DNA of 64,000 bases from Odontocerum albicorne (GCA_949825065.1 OX463859.1:13964452-14028451), one strand, 5' to 3'. Positions 32,345 through 44,822 are shown, counted from the first letter of the stretch. Notes: generated by a model not told the origin, from the sequence alone. A program made the numbers and translations.

Positions 32345-33465
32345 ATTTCATTACGAGCAGCCAACTTTACTTCTCTTTTTATTATCCATGATACTGTACC
32401 TGTACACCTACCTAAATGAATTGTCAAAATAACGAGCGAATTGTAAAACACAAATTAAATTAAATTAATTATTGTCAATTGATAAACATACAGGGTCATT
32501 GACCGATCAAGTATTCATAGATAGCTACACGTCAAGAGCGGCGGTAATATTTACTATTTTTGTAGTACCCGCGAATTGGCTAGCCATCTCCAAATGTAAA
32601 TAATATTTCTACCGCCAGTACATGTGATAGAGCAAGGCAGATATATATCGCCCATGTATTCATCCACTGGTATAAATTGTCTGCACTCTGCGAAATAAAT
32701 ATACATTTTATTGTCGTCCATTCAGCTGTCAAAACTTGTATTATTTATTTACCCGCTGTCCACTTATCGAAATATATCCGCATTCCTGAGTCTATAAATA
32801 AACCGATATTAATCAAGATCATCACGACAATCGAACATAAGCAATCCGCTATATTGATGATTCTGTACGAGAGTTAACGCAGAATCAGCTAAAACGAAGA
32901 TAACGATGTCGCTATCAAAATCATCAGCACGTTCTAATAGAACACATGCTACACTGATAGCGTACATCGCTATAATACTGATTAAAAATTCAATTTACTT
33001 TGAACGGAATGATTATTTGAAGAGAACAAATATGTACATTATATAGATACAAACACAAAACTACTATATTATTAATCCAATAAAGTTCTGGAGTTTGTGA
33101 TAACAGTCTCTAGAGCATTTGGTGTTGGCGCTGTGATGTCTCTTTATGATTCAGTGGTTCGCAGTAGATTGCGACTCAATCATTTGGAACCCGAGAGGAA
33201 TTCAGAATTCCCTAATAGTTGAGCTAGTTCAAAAGAGATTTCTGTGACACCTGTATTGCAGAGAATATCAATTTTACCATAGCTGTATCCCACATCCCAC
33301 ATATAGGAAGGAATGCCTAATTACGTAACTAATAATGTACACCATTTTTAAAGGTTATACTTGGATATTATTTTTTAAGTGTAAAAGAGACTCGTTTATA
33401 TATGTACATACAAATATCCAAATTGTTAACGGGAAAAAATGCAAATTTTTTGTTGATTCAAATAC
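32345..33465. other. Stretch without recognised features
   Basis: It is AT-rich. Short frames (up to 69 codons) lack motifs. No repeat match was confirmed. Confidence 0.35.
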
Positions 33466-33469
33466 TTTT

Positions 33470-33900
33470 ATTCATTTAACACTTTTATTACAAGTACAAT
33501 CTAATGGGCTTATAACCAGGCGACCATCTCTTCCAACAAACTAGGCAAAAGAAAATGAAGCAAGTTGCACGGCTGCAAAAAAACATTCAAATGACTATCC
33601 ATCCCCACGAACACATACGTGAGCATACGCCCACTAACCCCACAAAAACGGACCATCACCCGAACATTCCTTTTCATATGAAACGAGACATCATCAATCA
33701 AAGGAAAATAAAGGTATGGTGGAGAGGAAAGAAAAATCAGGAATGAAACACGTTACATTACTGACTAGAAGTTAAAAGTTTTTTCAGTCGCTTCTTAAAG
33801 TCTACACTTAGTGTGTAACTGATTCCAGAGTCTCACTGCATGAACAGTAAAGGATGACGTAAAAAAGAAGAGCGATGAACCGGACTTTTGAATGCACTTT
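33470..33900 (-). mobile_element. LINE family A 3' end
   Basis: It is parallel to 12062-12500 over the 3' UTR ('acaatct..tgggctta', 'ccatctcttccaac', 'catttcaaatgactatccat'-like block) and into the coding end near 33780-33880. It is 5'-truncated, minus orientation, and decayed. Confidence 0.7.
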
Positions 33901-34419
33901 TGTTCAATGTACCAGAAAATTATTTACATAATCGTTAATTGAGATTATTTTCGATGCCGTATTCACGAACTGAGCTCTTAAGAGCATCAACACTCGCATA
34001 CGGAACGGCCTTGTTGAATGAATTTTCTGATATCGATATATTCCACATCTTGGTGAATAAATTGACGATTAAACTCCTTAATACATTTTGTAGGTATAAC
34101 CAAGTCCCTTCACAGATAAGCATGAGAAATATTGGTGGTGTTGTTATTATTCTATATTTGATCTTTATTATTTAATTTTTTTCTTGTTTATTTGTATAAA
34201 TATAAATATAAAAATAATGAATATATGTGATTTGAGAAGATGTCTTCAGTAGGCAAAGCCAAATCTCATTTATTTAAATAAATTTCATTCCGATTTCTTA
34301 CGTTACACAGTTCAGAACGATATGCATTCATGCGCACGTTCACGCTTCCTAAGTTTTCACTTAACCAGATTACTAATTAATTTTCCTCAGCAATAACATG
34401 TCCAACAATTATAGTATGA

Positions 34420-34690
34420 ATAATAATTACATATAAATATAGGTTTATTGATAGCCACATAGTATGAATATAATCGCGTATACATATCTATATATCCTGA
34501 AATTGCATATAATATTTCAAGATAATGGGAAAGAAAATACATTTAAGAGAGAAGCTATCAAAAGGTCTGGGCTCATCTCATAACATCTCCCTAGTCGAGA
34601 TACACGCCCACAAATAGATAAAAAAAACCTAGCCTCGAGATTAGATGTTTTTCAGCCTACACTCTGATCCGTCCATCATCCAACAACTTG
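34420..34690 (-). repeat. Interspersed repeat D, copy 2
   Basis: It matches 1447-1675 on the same strand ('gaaaatacatttaagag', 'aaaggtctgggctcatctca', 'gtcgagatacacgccc'). No coding content was seen. Confidence 0.55.
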
Positions 34691-35385
34691 GAATTCAGGA
34701 TAAACTGTCCACAATTTATCTGCGATGAGTATTTCAGTTCTTTAGCCATACAGCATGTGGAGAAGAGGAGGATTTGGAAAGACTCATTTTAATGGGCAGA
34801 GTGAAGGGACGATGATGTAAAGGTACACTGCCCACCTAACGGACTGATCAAGTCTGGAGTGTAACAGGATTGTCTGTAAGGGTAGTTCTCAGAGAGACCC
34901 AATACATCAAGAGGTGGAGAATTGCCGTGAGTAGAGTTGGACAAATGAACAGAATAAATCATGACCCTTAGTCATGAAGAATCGACCAACAATAAGAACT
35001 GAATGATGTCTCAGAAGTAATCAGGTAATAATACACACTGATATATATTCATGGTCATATTTGAGAATACTTAAATTTTTCATAATTCCTGGGAAATTTT
35101 TGTGAAAGAAAAATTCGTGAATAGAATTTGCGGAGAAATTGTGAAAATCATACTAATTCAATCATGATATGTAAATTCCATAATGGAAAAATGTTAATGT
35201 CAAACATGCCGGAAAAAAAGGCTCTCACCCTCTATTCTCATTTTGGCTAAGAAGAGTCAGTGTGAGATTTCGCAAATGCGATTTTGAAACCTTGGTGGAT
35301 TTTATACAATACAAAATATTTATTTCTTATTTTGATTTTTTTTCGTATGATACTTTTCAATACCTTATGGCGTATGGCGACCTTA
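34691..35385. other. Stretch without recognised features
   Basis: No coding frame or repeat match was noticed. Confidence 0.35.
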
Positions 35386-35389
35386 ACCT

Positions 35390-35730
35390 GGGATACAAGA
35401 TGGACAACAATATGCTAAATATCATTATACTATGCTGACGATGCCATCATCATAGCCGAATCAGAGGAAGACCTGCAACAAATGCTACATCGATTCCACA
35501 CTGCTTCCAAAAAATACAACATGTTTATCACCATCAGCAAGACTAAATGCATGACTAGCCAGAGAGTAAGTTGGATGCAGTGTGGCGATCAACGATACAC
35601 CAATTGAACAAGTTACAAAATTTAAATACTTGGGTGATAGCATAATGTGCAATAATGACCTCTATGGCGAAGTGCTTGAACAATCACAAAAGGCCGCAGC
35701 TATTTCCGGATGTCCATTTTTGCCTTTCCC
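35390..35730 (+). pseudogene. LINE reverse-transcriptase fragment (YADD)
   Basis: The plus strand reads YADDAIIIAESEEDLQQ, the RT catalytic motif C and following helix. After a shift near 35580 it continues with VAINDTPIEQ and TKFKYLGDSI (the F-x-Y-L-G motif). The wording suits the LINE group with C-terminal RLRWxGH domains. It ends abruptly against the Penelope-like tail that starts near 35755, so one has inserted beside or replaced the other. Confidence 0.7.
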
Positions 35731-35754
35731 ATTAAATAAGAGATTCCGGAGATT

Positions 35755-35995
35755 AAAAAATTGGACAGATTAGAGGCCCTAGAAATTTCTAAGTCAGTAC
35801 ATCGATCCAAACATCTGGTGAACAGTTATATCCCAAAAATCTCTCCGCTCTTGGCCGAAATCGTCCTATGCCTCCCTCACTCCTCAGCTCCCAACCGTTG
35901 AAGCGTGTATATCGGTACCAGTTCGAACAGAATTTAGTCTTGTTTGTACTCCCCTGAAGATGAGGTGAAAACCTTGAAACCGGTAGGGTTATACC
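35755..35995 (+). mobile_element. Penelope-like element, 5'-truncated 3' end
   Basis: The frame LDRLEALEISKSV and the following 'ISPLLAEIV' block match the last 45 codons of the copy ending at 60881. Then comes the shared 3' end with 'cagttcgaacagaatttagt', 'ctcccctgaagatgag' and 'ccttgaaaccggtagggtta'. Only about 240 bp of the element remain. Confidence 0.75.
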
Positions 35996-36004
35996 ATTAC
36001 AAAA

Positions 36005-36290
36005 AAACTTGGATACTTAGTCTAAATGACCATCTATCAACACATACCACATATGTGCTGAAATACTTGGATACTTACTGTAAATTACCGTCTATTAAAA
36101 CACTACACATGTGTGCTGAAATACTAGGATACTTAATCTAAATATTGGATGCATGTCCATCTATGATATTAAAACACTATGTGCTAAAATATTTTACTGA
36201 AATATTGGATACATGTCCATCTATAAAGGTCGATTACAATGATAATGCCTTAAAATACTATGTGCTGAAGCACTCTGGAGGATTGCCGAA
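36005..36290. repeat. Degenerate tandem repeat, ~58-bp unit
   Basis: Successive units contain 'acttggatactta.t.taaa', 'ccatctat', 'aaaacactac.catgtgtgct' and 'gaaat'. Four to five units are recognisable, the later ones diverged. It starts at the 3' end of the Penelope-like fragment. Confidence 0.7.
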
Positions 36291-36879
36291 AAAACAGAAT
36301 ACAGTTTTTGGTATGGTCGATAATTTATTTCAAGAAGGAAAAACAAATATTGCAGTATATGAGTTTTAAATTTAGATTTTTTCAGATATTTTGTAAATTA
36401 CGTAAAATATAATAATCACACGCTCTCACCCCTTATCTGATTTCTGAAAAGGCTTTTATTAATATCATAAAAAGCTTTGTTACCTCCTCTGTTCATCACG
36501 TCCGAGTAATAAAAAAGTCGCATCAAAAATATTAAAAAACACCTAGAAACGGTTTAAGTCTTTGCACGTAGAAACACTTTTCACTTTATTAAAAAATCAT
36601 TTTCCGCTATTTCGTCTCGCTACTGAAACACAAAACGTTAATTTAATGACACGGAAATGAAACGCGTGCTGAAAAATTACGAAACAATAGCAAAGGAAAA
36701 GCTAATAGCATAATTAGGTGCTACGTGTAATAATGTAACAAGCTACGAGATTTTTCAATGATTTTGAAAAAAATATTTAAAATTTTTGTGTTTGCGTTTT
36801 TTATTTAGTCTGCCTGCTTTTCACACTTCGATCGCAATACCCATTTTTTGTCTTCTATGTTAGGTACTTACAAACCATC

Positions 36880-37640
36880 ACAACGTTTTTCTGTTAAGGT
36901 AGGCAGAGACGACAAAGCGCCTGAATTAACTATCTTGAAACACATATGTTGCCTTCTACGTCCATACACCTTCTCATACAGTCTCTACGATTTATCTGAC
37001 TTGTTACTTTTTCTTGTATAAAAAAATTGGTTACCGTTGATTTAACCATAATTTTCTAAGTTTTTCTCTACTACATATTGCACTCACATTTGCACTGAAT
37101 ATTTGTTATTTTAGTATTTCTTCATTCATACGTTTCATATGCCCAAACCATCTCAGATTGCTCTTTTTCATCTTAATCAACACTTTAACGTTAAGTTCAC
37201 CTCATTCCGTACTATGTCATACATTGTTACTCTATGTATTCTTCTAAGTGCACGCATTTCCACAGCATATTGTCGACTCTTTTCACGCCCACGTTTCCCC
37301 CCCATGCATTAAAATTGATACTAAAGTACTATTGTGGATCTTAGAAGATTTTGTTGATGTCTGGTTCGACTATATACGTGTTATGCTCCAATTGACTTTG
37401 TTTCATATCGCAACACGCCACTTGATATTGATCGTAATTCTTCCATAATCTGAGAAAATACTACCTAAATAGCAGAAGTTTTCAATTTGCTCTAATTTTT
37501 CACTAGCCATATATCACTATTTAGTTTTCCTTGCACACTTTTTTATCACTATGACATTGAATTATGCCATGGAAATAACACGATATTACTACAAGAAAAA
37601 AATTCAATTTGCTCTAATATTTCATTACTTATTCTCTATT
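36880..37640 (-). mobile_element. LINE family B relic, long copy
   Basis: The plus strand carries the family landmarks in full order: 'aggtaggcagagacgac', 'acgtccatacaccttctcat', 'tatttcttcattcatacgtt', 'cccaaaccatctcagattgc', 'tattcttctaagtgcacgca' and 'cacgcccacgtttcccc'. These are the reverse complement of the RLRWFGHxERMN to DRxxWRS coding end. Frames are broken. Confidence 0.7.
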
Positions 37641-37689
37641 TATTCTCAAATATTTTTCTTAACATCTCTCATACAATTAACACTCACAC

Positions 37690-37985
37690 TCTACAAAAAA
37701 TATTTATTTTATTAAAAATGCTAATCTCTTAACGATAATGGCCGAATTAGAGGAAAAGAATTCGTTCAACAACAAAGATAGGCAACAAAGGAAAATTTGG
37801 ACGAAAATATATTTTGAGTGATGAAATGTGTTTTTGAATTTCCTCTCAAAGATGACTGAGGACGGTGCTCTTCTGACACATTTTGGAAGTTCGTTCCACA
37901 GTCGCGCCACGTGAACCCTAACGCCGAGGCCACGCAAAAATGCTTCGTTAGGTGCTAAGCTAGATTTTACATGACTCATATACTA
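37690..37985 (-). mobile_element. LINE 3' end, RT C-terminal fragment (another family)
   Basis: A minus-strand frame of 91 codons reads VRVHVARLWNELPKCVR and FERKFKNTFH, the LWNxLP...FK block at the end of Jockey/CR1-type reverse-transcriptase proteins. It is related to, but distinct from, family A. Confidence 0.65.
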
Positions 37986-37989
37986 GGTG

Positions 37990-39115
37990 ACTTCATGCCT
38001 GGCCACACCAAAGTGCTACGCACAAATTCATTTGACAGTTGGGAGCGGTTGAGTCAACACACGATGTCACTCTCAAAACTAATCAATTTCATTATAACTT
38101 ACCATCTTTATTTACTTTCTGTGCAACTTCATTCCAAAGTGATTTTATTACAGGTACATTTTTCTATAATTTGTTCGATGGGTTCCATAAAGGCTCCCTT
38201 TTATACACAGCTGTCGTTAAAACTTCCGCCATCTTGTGAATTAACCAACACGTCTATTCGCTAGAAGATTCACTCCATGACTATTCGTCATGCAACGTGG
38301 CGCGAAGCGTGCAGTGTGGCCACTGCGATAGTATGCGGTACGTTGGTTCGCTGGGATATGTCGCCTAACTCGCAACATAGCTCTAAGCATCAAGTGAGGC
38401 TCCTTCCTGTGTGGCCAAGGCCTAAGAGAAGATATGTAAAACGAGGTTCGCACAACATTTACTTACTACATGCAACTAAAATAAATAAAAAATACAAATA
38501 ATCGCGTATTCATATTTAATATAGAAATTATTAAATATGAATAAAAGTAGTTTTTATTTATTTCACTGAAAGGTCTGTGATAGTATAATCAATATATTTA
38601 AAACTACAAAGAAATTATTTGAATAACGTCCTAGGTTGTGTCCCCCCAATTTATTTCAGGAATATCACGCAGTCAGGGGTGGATTTGTAAATGTAATTGC
38701 CCGAAATTTACATATTTTTCTCGCAAAACCCAAATTACGGTATTTTAAAAGCCACCCCCGATGGCAGGACAGAAGTCTTAACATCTTTTAAGAGGCTTAA
38801 AAGAAGAAATATCGTCTTATTTTGTTTTACATTTAAATAAAAAAAATCCAATAATTGGCTTTTCGTTACCTTCTGGGATTCGAAAATTTCCCTTTTTTGC
38901 CATTATGAAAGTATACTCTTAAAGCGGTCTGAATATTAAATAAGTATTTATTGTACAGTTTAAATGTTTTTTTCTTCGAAATGAACGATTATTTCTCTTA
39001 CATCGAAAATTATTCTTTTTGGATTTCTTGATTTATACATATATCCTATTTCATACATTTGTTATTTTTGTTATTCAACTTGACTGCATTTAAATAATAT
39101 TTTAGCATTTTTCTG
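37990..39115. other. Stretch without recognised features
   Basis: 37971-38500 is less AT-rich and has short frames on both strands with no motif. It may be a decayed transposon. The remainder is AT-rich. Confidence 0.35.
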
Positions 39116-39119
39116 ATTC

Positions 39120-39440
39120 GATATGTGTACATACACACCATCACGCCATTTTCATGTTGGGATAGACATAGAGGACAAAGTACTATAGTTTCCTATTCGA
39201 CATACATTCGAAGCCTCCTCCACATTCACACACCTCACATAATTTGTACGTTTTTTTTTACTTTTCGCATTTTCTTGTCTCAAAAAACATTCACTTGCTT
39301 TAACCTACTTTCCTTGATCTTTCTCTCACTCACCTTAACTTACATTTGCACTCTATATTTGTTCAATTAGTATTAATTCTTTCATCCGTTCTACATGCTC
39401 AAACCACCGAAACATGCTCTTTTTCATTTTACTCCTGATC
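39120..39440 (-). mobile_element. LINE family B relic
   Basis: Landmarks 'catcacgccattttcatg', 'gatagacatagaggacaaag', 'cacattcacacacctcacat', 'attcacttgctttaacctac' and 'ttctacatgctcaaaccacc' are in family order on the plus strand. Confidence 0.65.
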
Positions 39441-39729
39441 TATAAATTTAGACTTCACGTTTTATACCAAAACTTTATAAATTTTGGGGCACTTATTGTT
39501 TTTTAGGGCAAATATTGGATTGCCTCTAGTTCACAAGATAAATCGGACGTATCTTATTGTAATGCGGATCCATCTTTGTTTATTATACAAATACTTTCAT
39601 GGGACCCACTTTTATGTACAATAAGTAAATTAAGGTCCCATAAAAGTTGACGGGTTAATGGTCGACTGACCATGACCGACATGAATGGTAGTCCATATAT
39701 TTTTTTAAATAATCCTTTCTAGTTTTTAC

Positions 39730-39815
39730 TTAAGACAACTTTCACATCTTTCTGGTTGATTTGAAAGATTGCCACATGGCAACAGTCCGCCAAGTTATAC
39801 TGTACGAGTATACGA
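39730..39815 (+). mobile_element. SINE family 3 body fragment
   Basis: The blocks 'acttaagacaactttcacat', 'tctggttgatttgaaagatt', 'gccacatggcaacag' and 'gccaagttatactg' match the family 3 body. Confidence 0.55.
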
Positions 39816-39959
39816 GTATATTGAAATAGATTACAAAAATAGTAACTTTAGCTATATTTGTAGACCAATGAATAATTTATTAGCTTAAATCCCGTTCTAC
39901 TATGCTCGACTATTTTTTCAGATTGTTCCTGTCTTATAGTCGAATTTTCAGACTTTTCA

Positions 39960-40510
39960 TCTATGATGCAGTCACAGGAGTAGAACAATGGGTCTCCTCC
40001 GGTCCTCTCGTGAATTAATAATATATTGGATACTCTTGTTCGGTGGGATCTGACAGTGAGGTGCAGGGTAATGCACTAAATTTCTGTATGGAGGGTCGCT
40101 GGTTCGAACCCCGCGCTGTGCTATTCTCCTCAAATTACATAGACATTTTTTCCGCCTAGTATTCGGGGGTATAAGGATATCCATAACTTTAATCCTGTAT
40201 CATATTCTTTAAAAAATAAATAAACAAGTAACGATGATAATTTAATAGTATAGACTCTTCGTCATGAAAACAATGGGGAATCAATGAAATCCCACCTACT
40301 CGTATGCAAGTCATAAGCACTTCAACTATGGTCACCACGATCTTTGTTGTAGGTCTTATCATTCGAGAAGCACGTTAAGATCTCCCACAAGGTAGAGATT
40401 TCCGATAGTGGACCGATTCCACGGCTACTGCCAGCTAGTTGGTGAGCTAACATTCTTTTCAGCTAAAACGTCCCTGGATCCAGACAAGTCGTTGAGATCT
40501 AAGACCAGTT
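39960..40510. repeat. Repeat F, copy 1, interrupted by a SINE
   Basis: The outer parts match 61090-61440 ('caatgaaatcccac' versus 'caatgaaaccccac', 'ggtagagatttccga', 'tgccagct..ttggt.agct'). A SINE family 2 copy occupies about 40045-40225, where the other copy is continuous. Function and coding content are unknown. Confidence 0.6.
40045..40225 (+). mobile_element. SINE family 2, copy 2
   Basis: The head 'gaggtgcagggtaatgcact' is followed by the B box 'ggttcgaaccccgcg', 'ctgtgctattctcctcaaat', 'gtataaggatatccataact' and an A-rich end. It inserted into repeat F. Confidence 0.75.
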
Positions 40511-40766
40511 GGAAATAAAATATAGATTCTTAATGCTTCTAAAAAATCAACTCATGATTCTGACAGAACTGATTGTTATTACAGGAATCTTTTAAAATGG
40601 TAAGGATTTAAATAAATTCTATAGCTCAACATAAATTACCATATTTTATTGAACGATACCTGATTGAAAAATGTGTCACGATTTAAAATTTCAGATGGAA
40701 GGATTTTTTCCAGCAGCATACGTGTAACGGGAAACTGTAACTTATCCTATTGTGAAGTGAAAATTT

Positions 40767-42510
40767 ATTTATTTATTTATTTTATTAACGACACAACAGT
40801 GTCTTTATATACAAATGAACATGTGACAGGTTATACAAGTACTTAAAATTATTGACAAATAATACAACTTTATCTTAAACTAACATGAAGATACAAAAAG
40901 CAGTAGAATAAATTAAAGTCATCGTTTTAAAATTATTCAATAACCTTTGATAATTTTGGGGGAATTTTATGGATATATATTGAGATATAGAAAACACATG
41001 GCCTCATTAGTGGAACGAGATGCAAGTTGCTTTGCAGAATTAAAAGGTTCACATATGTTGATGCAGGGTTACTCAACTCCAGAGGCAAAATATTGTCCAT
41101 AATATTTGGTTTGTATTACGTTATTTATATTAATAAAGGAGAGCACAAAGTTAGTAGCTATTTCTAAATATTGTTGTAATATTCTGGCGAATACTATATA
41201 TACTTATATTAAAAATATCTAAATTGTTGCAAAACTCGTTTCCAAGTCTTTGCATACGAATTATAGAGGAGTTGATTTTATAGTTAGTATAACAATTTTC
41301 GGTATAAAAGGGATTGAGCTGTCTTGTGGATCTAGTGGGGATACGAAATGAAATACTTGCGAGTAAGTGAGGTGCATCAATCACTGAGTGAATGATTTTG
41401 TATAGCAGTACTATATCGGCTGTTATTCTTCTGTCACACAGCTTCAAGAGTTTCACTGCATTTAATAAGTTGGGATAATTTCTTTCTTCATGCGGTATTC
41501 CAAGTTTAAAGTTTATGAATCTTAGAAATTTGTTTTGTACACGTTCTAAAGTTAGTGCATGGGCGGCGTAATGAGGAGACCATATTGATGAGTTGTAGTC
41601 AAGGCGACTACGTACTAAAGAGCAGTATAGCAGTTTTAATGTTCGTAAATCCGAGAAATGTTGGGCAGTTCTTAGTACAAATCCCAAGATTTTTGAACTC
41701 TCCCGAGTGATTTTGTTCACATGTTCTATAAATGAGAGTTTTTCATCAAATATAATTCCTAAGTCCCTTATAGAAGCTACACGTTTTAATATATATTGAT
41801 TTAGCGAATACTCGTGATTAATTGGATTTTTATTTCTATAAAAACTAATGGACTCACATTTACTCAGGTTTAAGTGCAGTTTATTTGTGTTACACCATTG
41901 TTGTAATTTATTTAAGTTTTCTTGTAATTTAAGGCAATCAGCAGTATTATTTATGACTTTGAACATTTTTAAATCATCAGCAAAAAGTAAAATTTCTACG
42001 TCACTAAGTGTGTCAACTATATCATTAACGAATAGGAGAAATAATATTGGTCCTAGATGCGATCCTTGGGGTACACCGCTTGTAGCTGTGAAGGGATATG
42101 AAAGACAACTATCGATTTTGACAGTTAGTATTCGGTTTTTAATGTAGCTTTCGATCCAGTCTAAGAGCGGGCTAACTATTCCTAAAGCTTTTAGTTTACT
42201 TAATAGTATATTATGTGATACTTTGTCAAATGCTTTACTGAAATCTGTGTAAATTGAGTCCACTTGTTTTCCATTTGAGAACGAATTGAAAATATAGTTT
42301 TCATATTCGAGTAGATTAGTCAGTGTGGATCTACCTGAAATAAATCCATGCTGTTGAGTGATAATAATATTGCGAATCGAATCAACAATTTTGTCTAGGA
42401 TAAGACTCTCGAATAATTTAGGAATCGTTGATTGTATACAAATTGGTCTATAATTTGAAACATCGCTTTTATCACCTTTCTTGTATATTGGTGTGAGGTG
42501 AATGATAATT
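40767..42510 (-). mobile_element. 5'-truncated LINE (Jockey/CR1-like) with intact RT 3' half
   Basis: This is the best preserved LINE in the window. It ends 3' in a (taaa)n-type tail near 40767-40785. Its 3' UTR spans 40786-41150. Upstream of about 42510 the frame meets a stop (around PFI-stop) and similarity ends, which marks the truncation point. Confidence 0.8.
41151..42508 (-). pseudogene. LINE reverse transcriptase, C-terminal portion
   Basis: An uninterrupted frame runs from the truncation point to TAA at 41153-41151, about 450 codons. Motifs in order are YKKGDKSDVSNYRPI, QHGFISGRSTLTNLL, TDFSKAFDKVSH (motif A, Asp), SGVPQGSHLGPILF (motif B), LFADDLKMF (motif C, two catalytic Asp), GIIFDEKLSFIEHV (thumb) and RLDYNSSIWSP. 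It lacks the endonuclease and the N-terminal RT fingers, so it cannot be functional alone, but the absence of stops points to a fairly recent insertion. There is no genuine Met start. It belongs to the Jockey/CR1 side of LINEs by wording. Confidence 0.85.
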
Positions 42511-43330
42511 TATATGAATGGTGGGATACTCGGAATGGAAATAAAACTTCTTAATTCAATTCTATGGATTTGGGGTGTATGCACTGAACCAGGAAACATC
42601 CTTTTTTTTTTAAACATAAGCCTTATTTTCCAAGAGAAAATTGTCATTTTGTGGCTTCAAATGTAGAAAAATATGTAACAAGGTAGAATATAATAGGGGT
42701 AGAATGAGGAGTAACGAGCTTTTGAAGGTCTCCACATAGGGATGAGAGTGAATATCTGATGCAAATGTAGGGCGTATGTGATGGGTTGGCGGACATGAAT
42801 ATGATGTTGTTGTCGAGATTATGATGCTGTATATGTGATTACTTGGGATTTAAGTATGTGTAAGAATGTAAATGTCTTAGTATTTAGAACAAATATATGA
42901 AATTTGTGACGAAGGAATAAGATCATTTCGCCTAAGGTCGTGCATTGTGAAATGGTTCTCTACATCCATAAATGGTGCTTTTTTGTTATAATGTATTTAT
43001 AATCTATGGTTCACTTTTCCATGAAAAAAAATTAAATTATAAATTTTGTATTGTGGATAGTTAATAAAAAAAAACAATTTAGTGATTGGTTTAAAAATAA
43101 GCAACAGAAATTTTATAAAAATCAAACGTTTTCAGGGGAAATCAGTAACTTCTAGTAATATTTATTACTTATTTCAATAGATAAAATGCGACATACAGAC
43201 ATGAAGATAAATGCATTTGAATGAAGAGGTAACTTAACTAAGATGAAAGGTTCAACATATAAGGAGAGTATATCATGAGTAAAATATCGGATGGGAAGAT
43301 GGTATTATCATAAGCAGTCGTAACATCTCT
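42511..43330. other. Stretch without recognised features
   Basis: It is AT-rich with no coding frame or repeat match noticed. Confidence 0.35.
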
Positions 43331-43334
43331 AAGT

Positions 43335-44290
43335 ATAAGGTTCACATACGATATAAAGCTTATGGCCAACAACGAAAGTGAGATCTCCAAGATCCTTCAT
43401 AGATTTGAAATAGAAAGCCCCCAACTAGGACTAGAAATAGACAAAAGTAAAACTTAAATCCATGCAGTGGATCAATTTGGGACTCTGACAAAAAGTAATT
43501 CGTTAAGGGATTACGAAGAGGTCAACGGGTTTATTTATCTAGGTGCTCTCATTTCGAAGAATGGAAGATGCAAAGTAAAGATCTGAAGACGAATTGGAAA
43601 TATAAAACTAGCCATGTCAAGTCTAACGAAGATATTTATTTATTTATTTATTTATTATTACACATGACAAGAAATATACACAATTTGAGAAAAACAACAG
43701 ATAATTTGATTTGGACATACAATTTTAATGGATCTGGGTTTGTTGCCTTTCATTTGTCGTATCCCCAGTAAACTAGGCTTTTGCCTGTATCTCACTGAGG
43801 ATATTTAGCATGAAAAATGAATTAACAAGTTTATAATCAGAATAACCAAAATCTGTCTAGTTAAATCTTTAGTATCCTCCATAGCAGGCCAGGGTAAATA
43901 GTGGAATCATGGACGATAAGAAAAAAGGTAAGAAACGTGATAGACACCTTCGAGATGTAGTGCTGGAGGTAGATGCTTATTTTCCCATAAAACACAAGAC
44001 GGGCCAACATCTTTAGGAAAATAATCCAAACGCACTTTGGAAATTTAGAAAAGTTGTTGACTACGGAGATAGTTGAGAAACAAGAAAGAGGAAAATGTCC
44101 TATGAGATGCTGGAGCATAATAAAGGAGGTGACATGATCGTTTTTAAGTTCAACATCACCCAGGACCGAGAAGTATTGAGTGCATCCAATATCAGACAAA
44201 GCAGAGGACTGCGATGCTCAATATTGAACAAGCGACGAAGAAGAAGAATTAATTGGGTAATAGGAAAGAGAAAACACATGGAAGTTGTTT
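43335..44290 (+). pseudogene. LINE RT pseudogene split by repeat C
   Basis: Upstream part (43335-43625): frame IKLMANNESEISKILHRF, GLEIDKSKT and, after stops and shifts, GFIYLGALISKNG, a reverse-transcriptase palm-to-thumb block with a damaged catalytic site (the expected FADD reads FTYD). Downstream part (43885-44290): SWRW-like block, CPMR-like stretch and HxxQDRE block of a C-terminal domain. The 255 bp between them are repeat C, an insertion. Confidence 0.6.
43626..43880. repeat. Interspersed repeat C, copy 2
   Basis: It begins in a (ttta)n run and shares 'caattttaatggatctgggt', 'atttgtcgtatccccagtaa' and 'aggcttttgcctgtatctca' with 8640-8905. It interrupts an RT pseudogene. Confidence 0.65.
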
Positions 44291-44589
44291 TCCGATAGAC
44301 GATACAATTTAATGTTTCTTATCAGCTTATTTCCAACCACCAACCCCTTTACTTTAATGTATTATCGCGTTTAGCCTTAAAAGTGTAAATCAACCATGAT
44401 TTTCTTATTTTTGTATGTCTATAGAAGCTTGAATACATACGGTTATGTGAGTTTGTTATTTTTTACCGATAAAGTCGAAAATCAATTTAGAGATCCAATA
44501 CAAACAATACATACCATACACATACATGTTCAATTTTAGTATGCTATTATTGTAAATTGTATGCATTATTAGATCATACATAAAAACCA

Positions 44590-44717
44590 TTACGCTATAT
44601 CCCTTTTAGGTTAAACAGAGAGGACAGATCTCTACGCCCTTCTATACAGGCACACAGCTGCTGCCTGGTCTACGTCCATACATTTTGTCATAAATGTTCT
44701 TATGTTTCTGATACTTA
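44590..44717 (-). mobile_element. LINE family B relic, short
   Basis: The plus strand reads 'aggttaaacagagaggacag', 'atctctacgcccttctatac' and 'acgtccatacattttgtcat', the family's 3' end, then breaks off at a family A tail. Confidence 0.5.
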
Positions 44718-44822
44718 TTTATTTATTTAATACTTCACTGAAAAAATAATCTGGCGAGCTTATTGCCAGGTAGAAATCTCTTCCAAACAACCTGACAAAA
44801 ATAAACAAAGGAAGTTACTTGT
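44718..44822 (-). mobile_element. LINE family A, 3' tail only
   Basis: Starts 'ttatttatttatttaatact' and carries 'ataatctggcgagcttattg' and 'ccaggtagaaatctcttcca'. It sits directly against a family B relic, so it appears to have inserted there. Confidence 0.6.

Noticed and set aside
40767..42510. Target duplication GTGAxGTGAA around the truncated LINE
   Set aside because: The right-hand match lies within apparent RT coding sequence (upstream of YKKGD), so it cannot be a flanking duplication.
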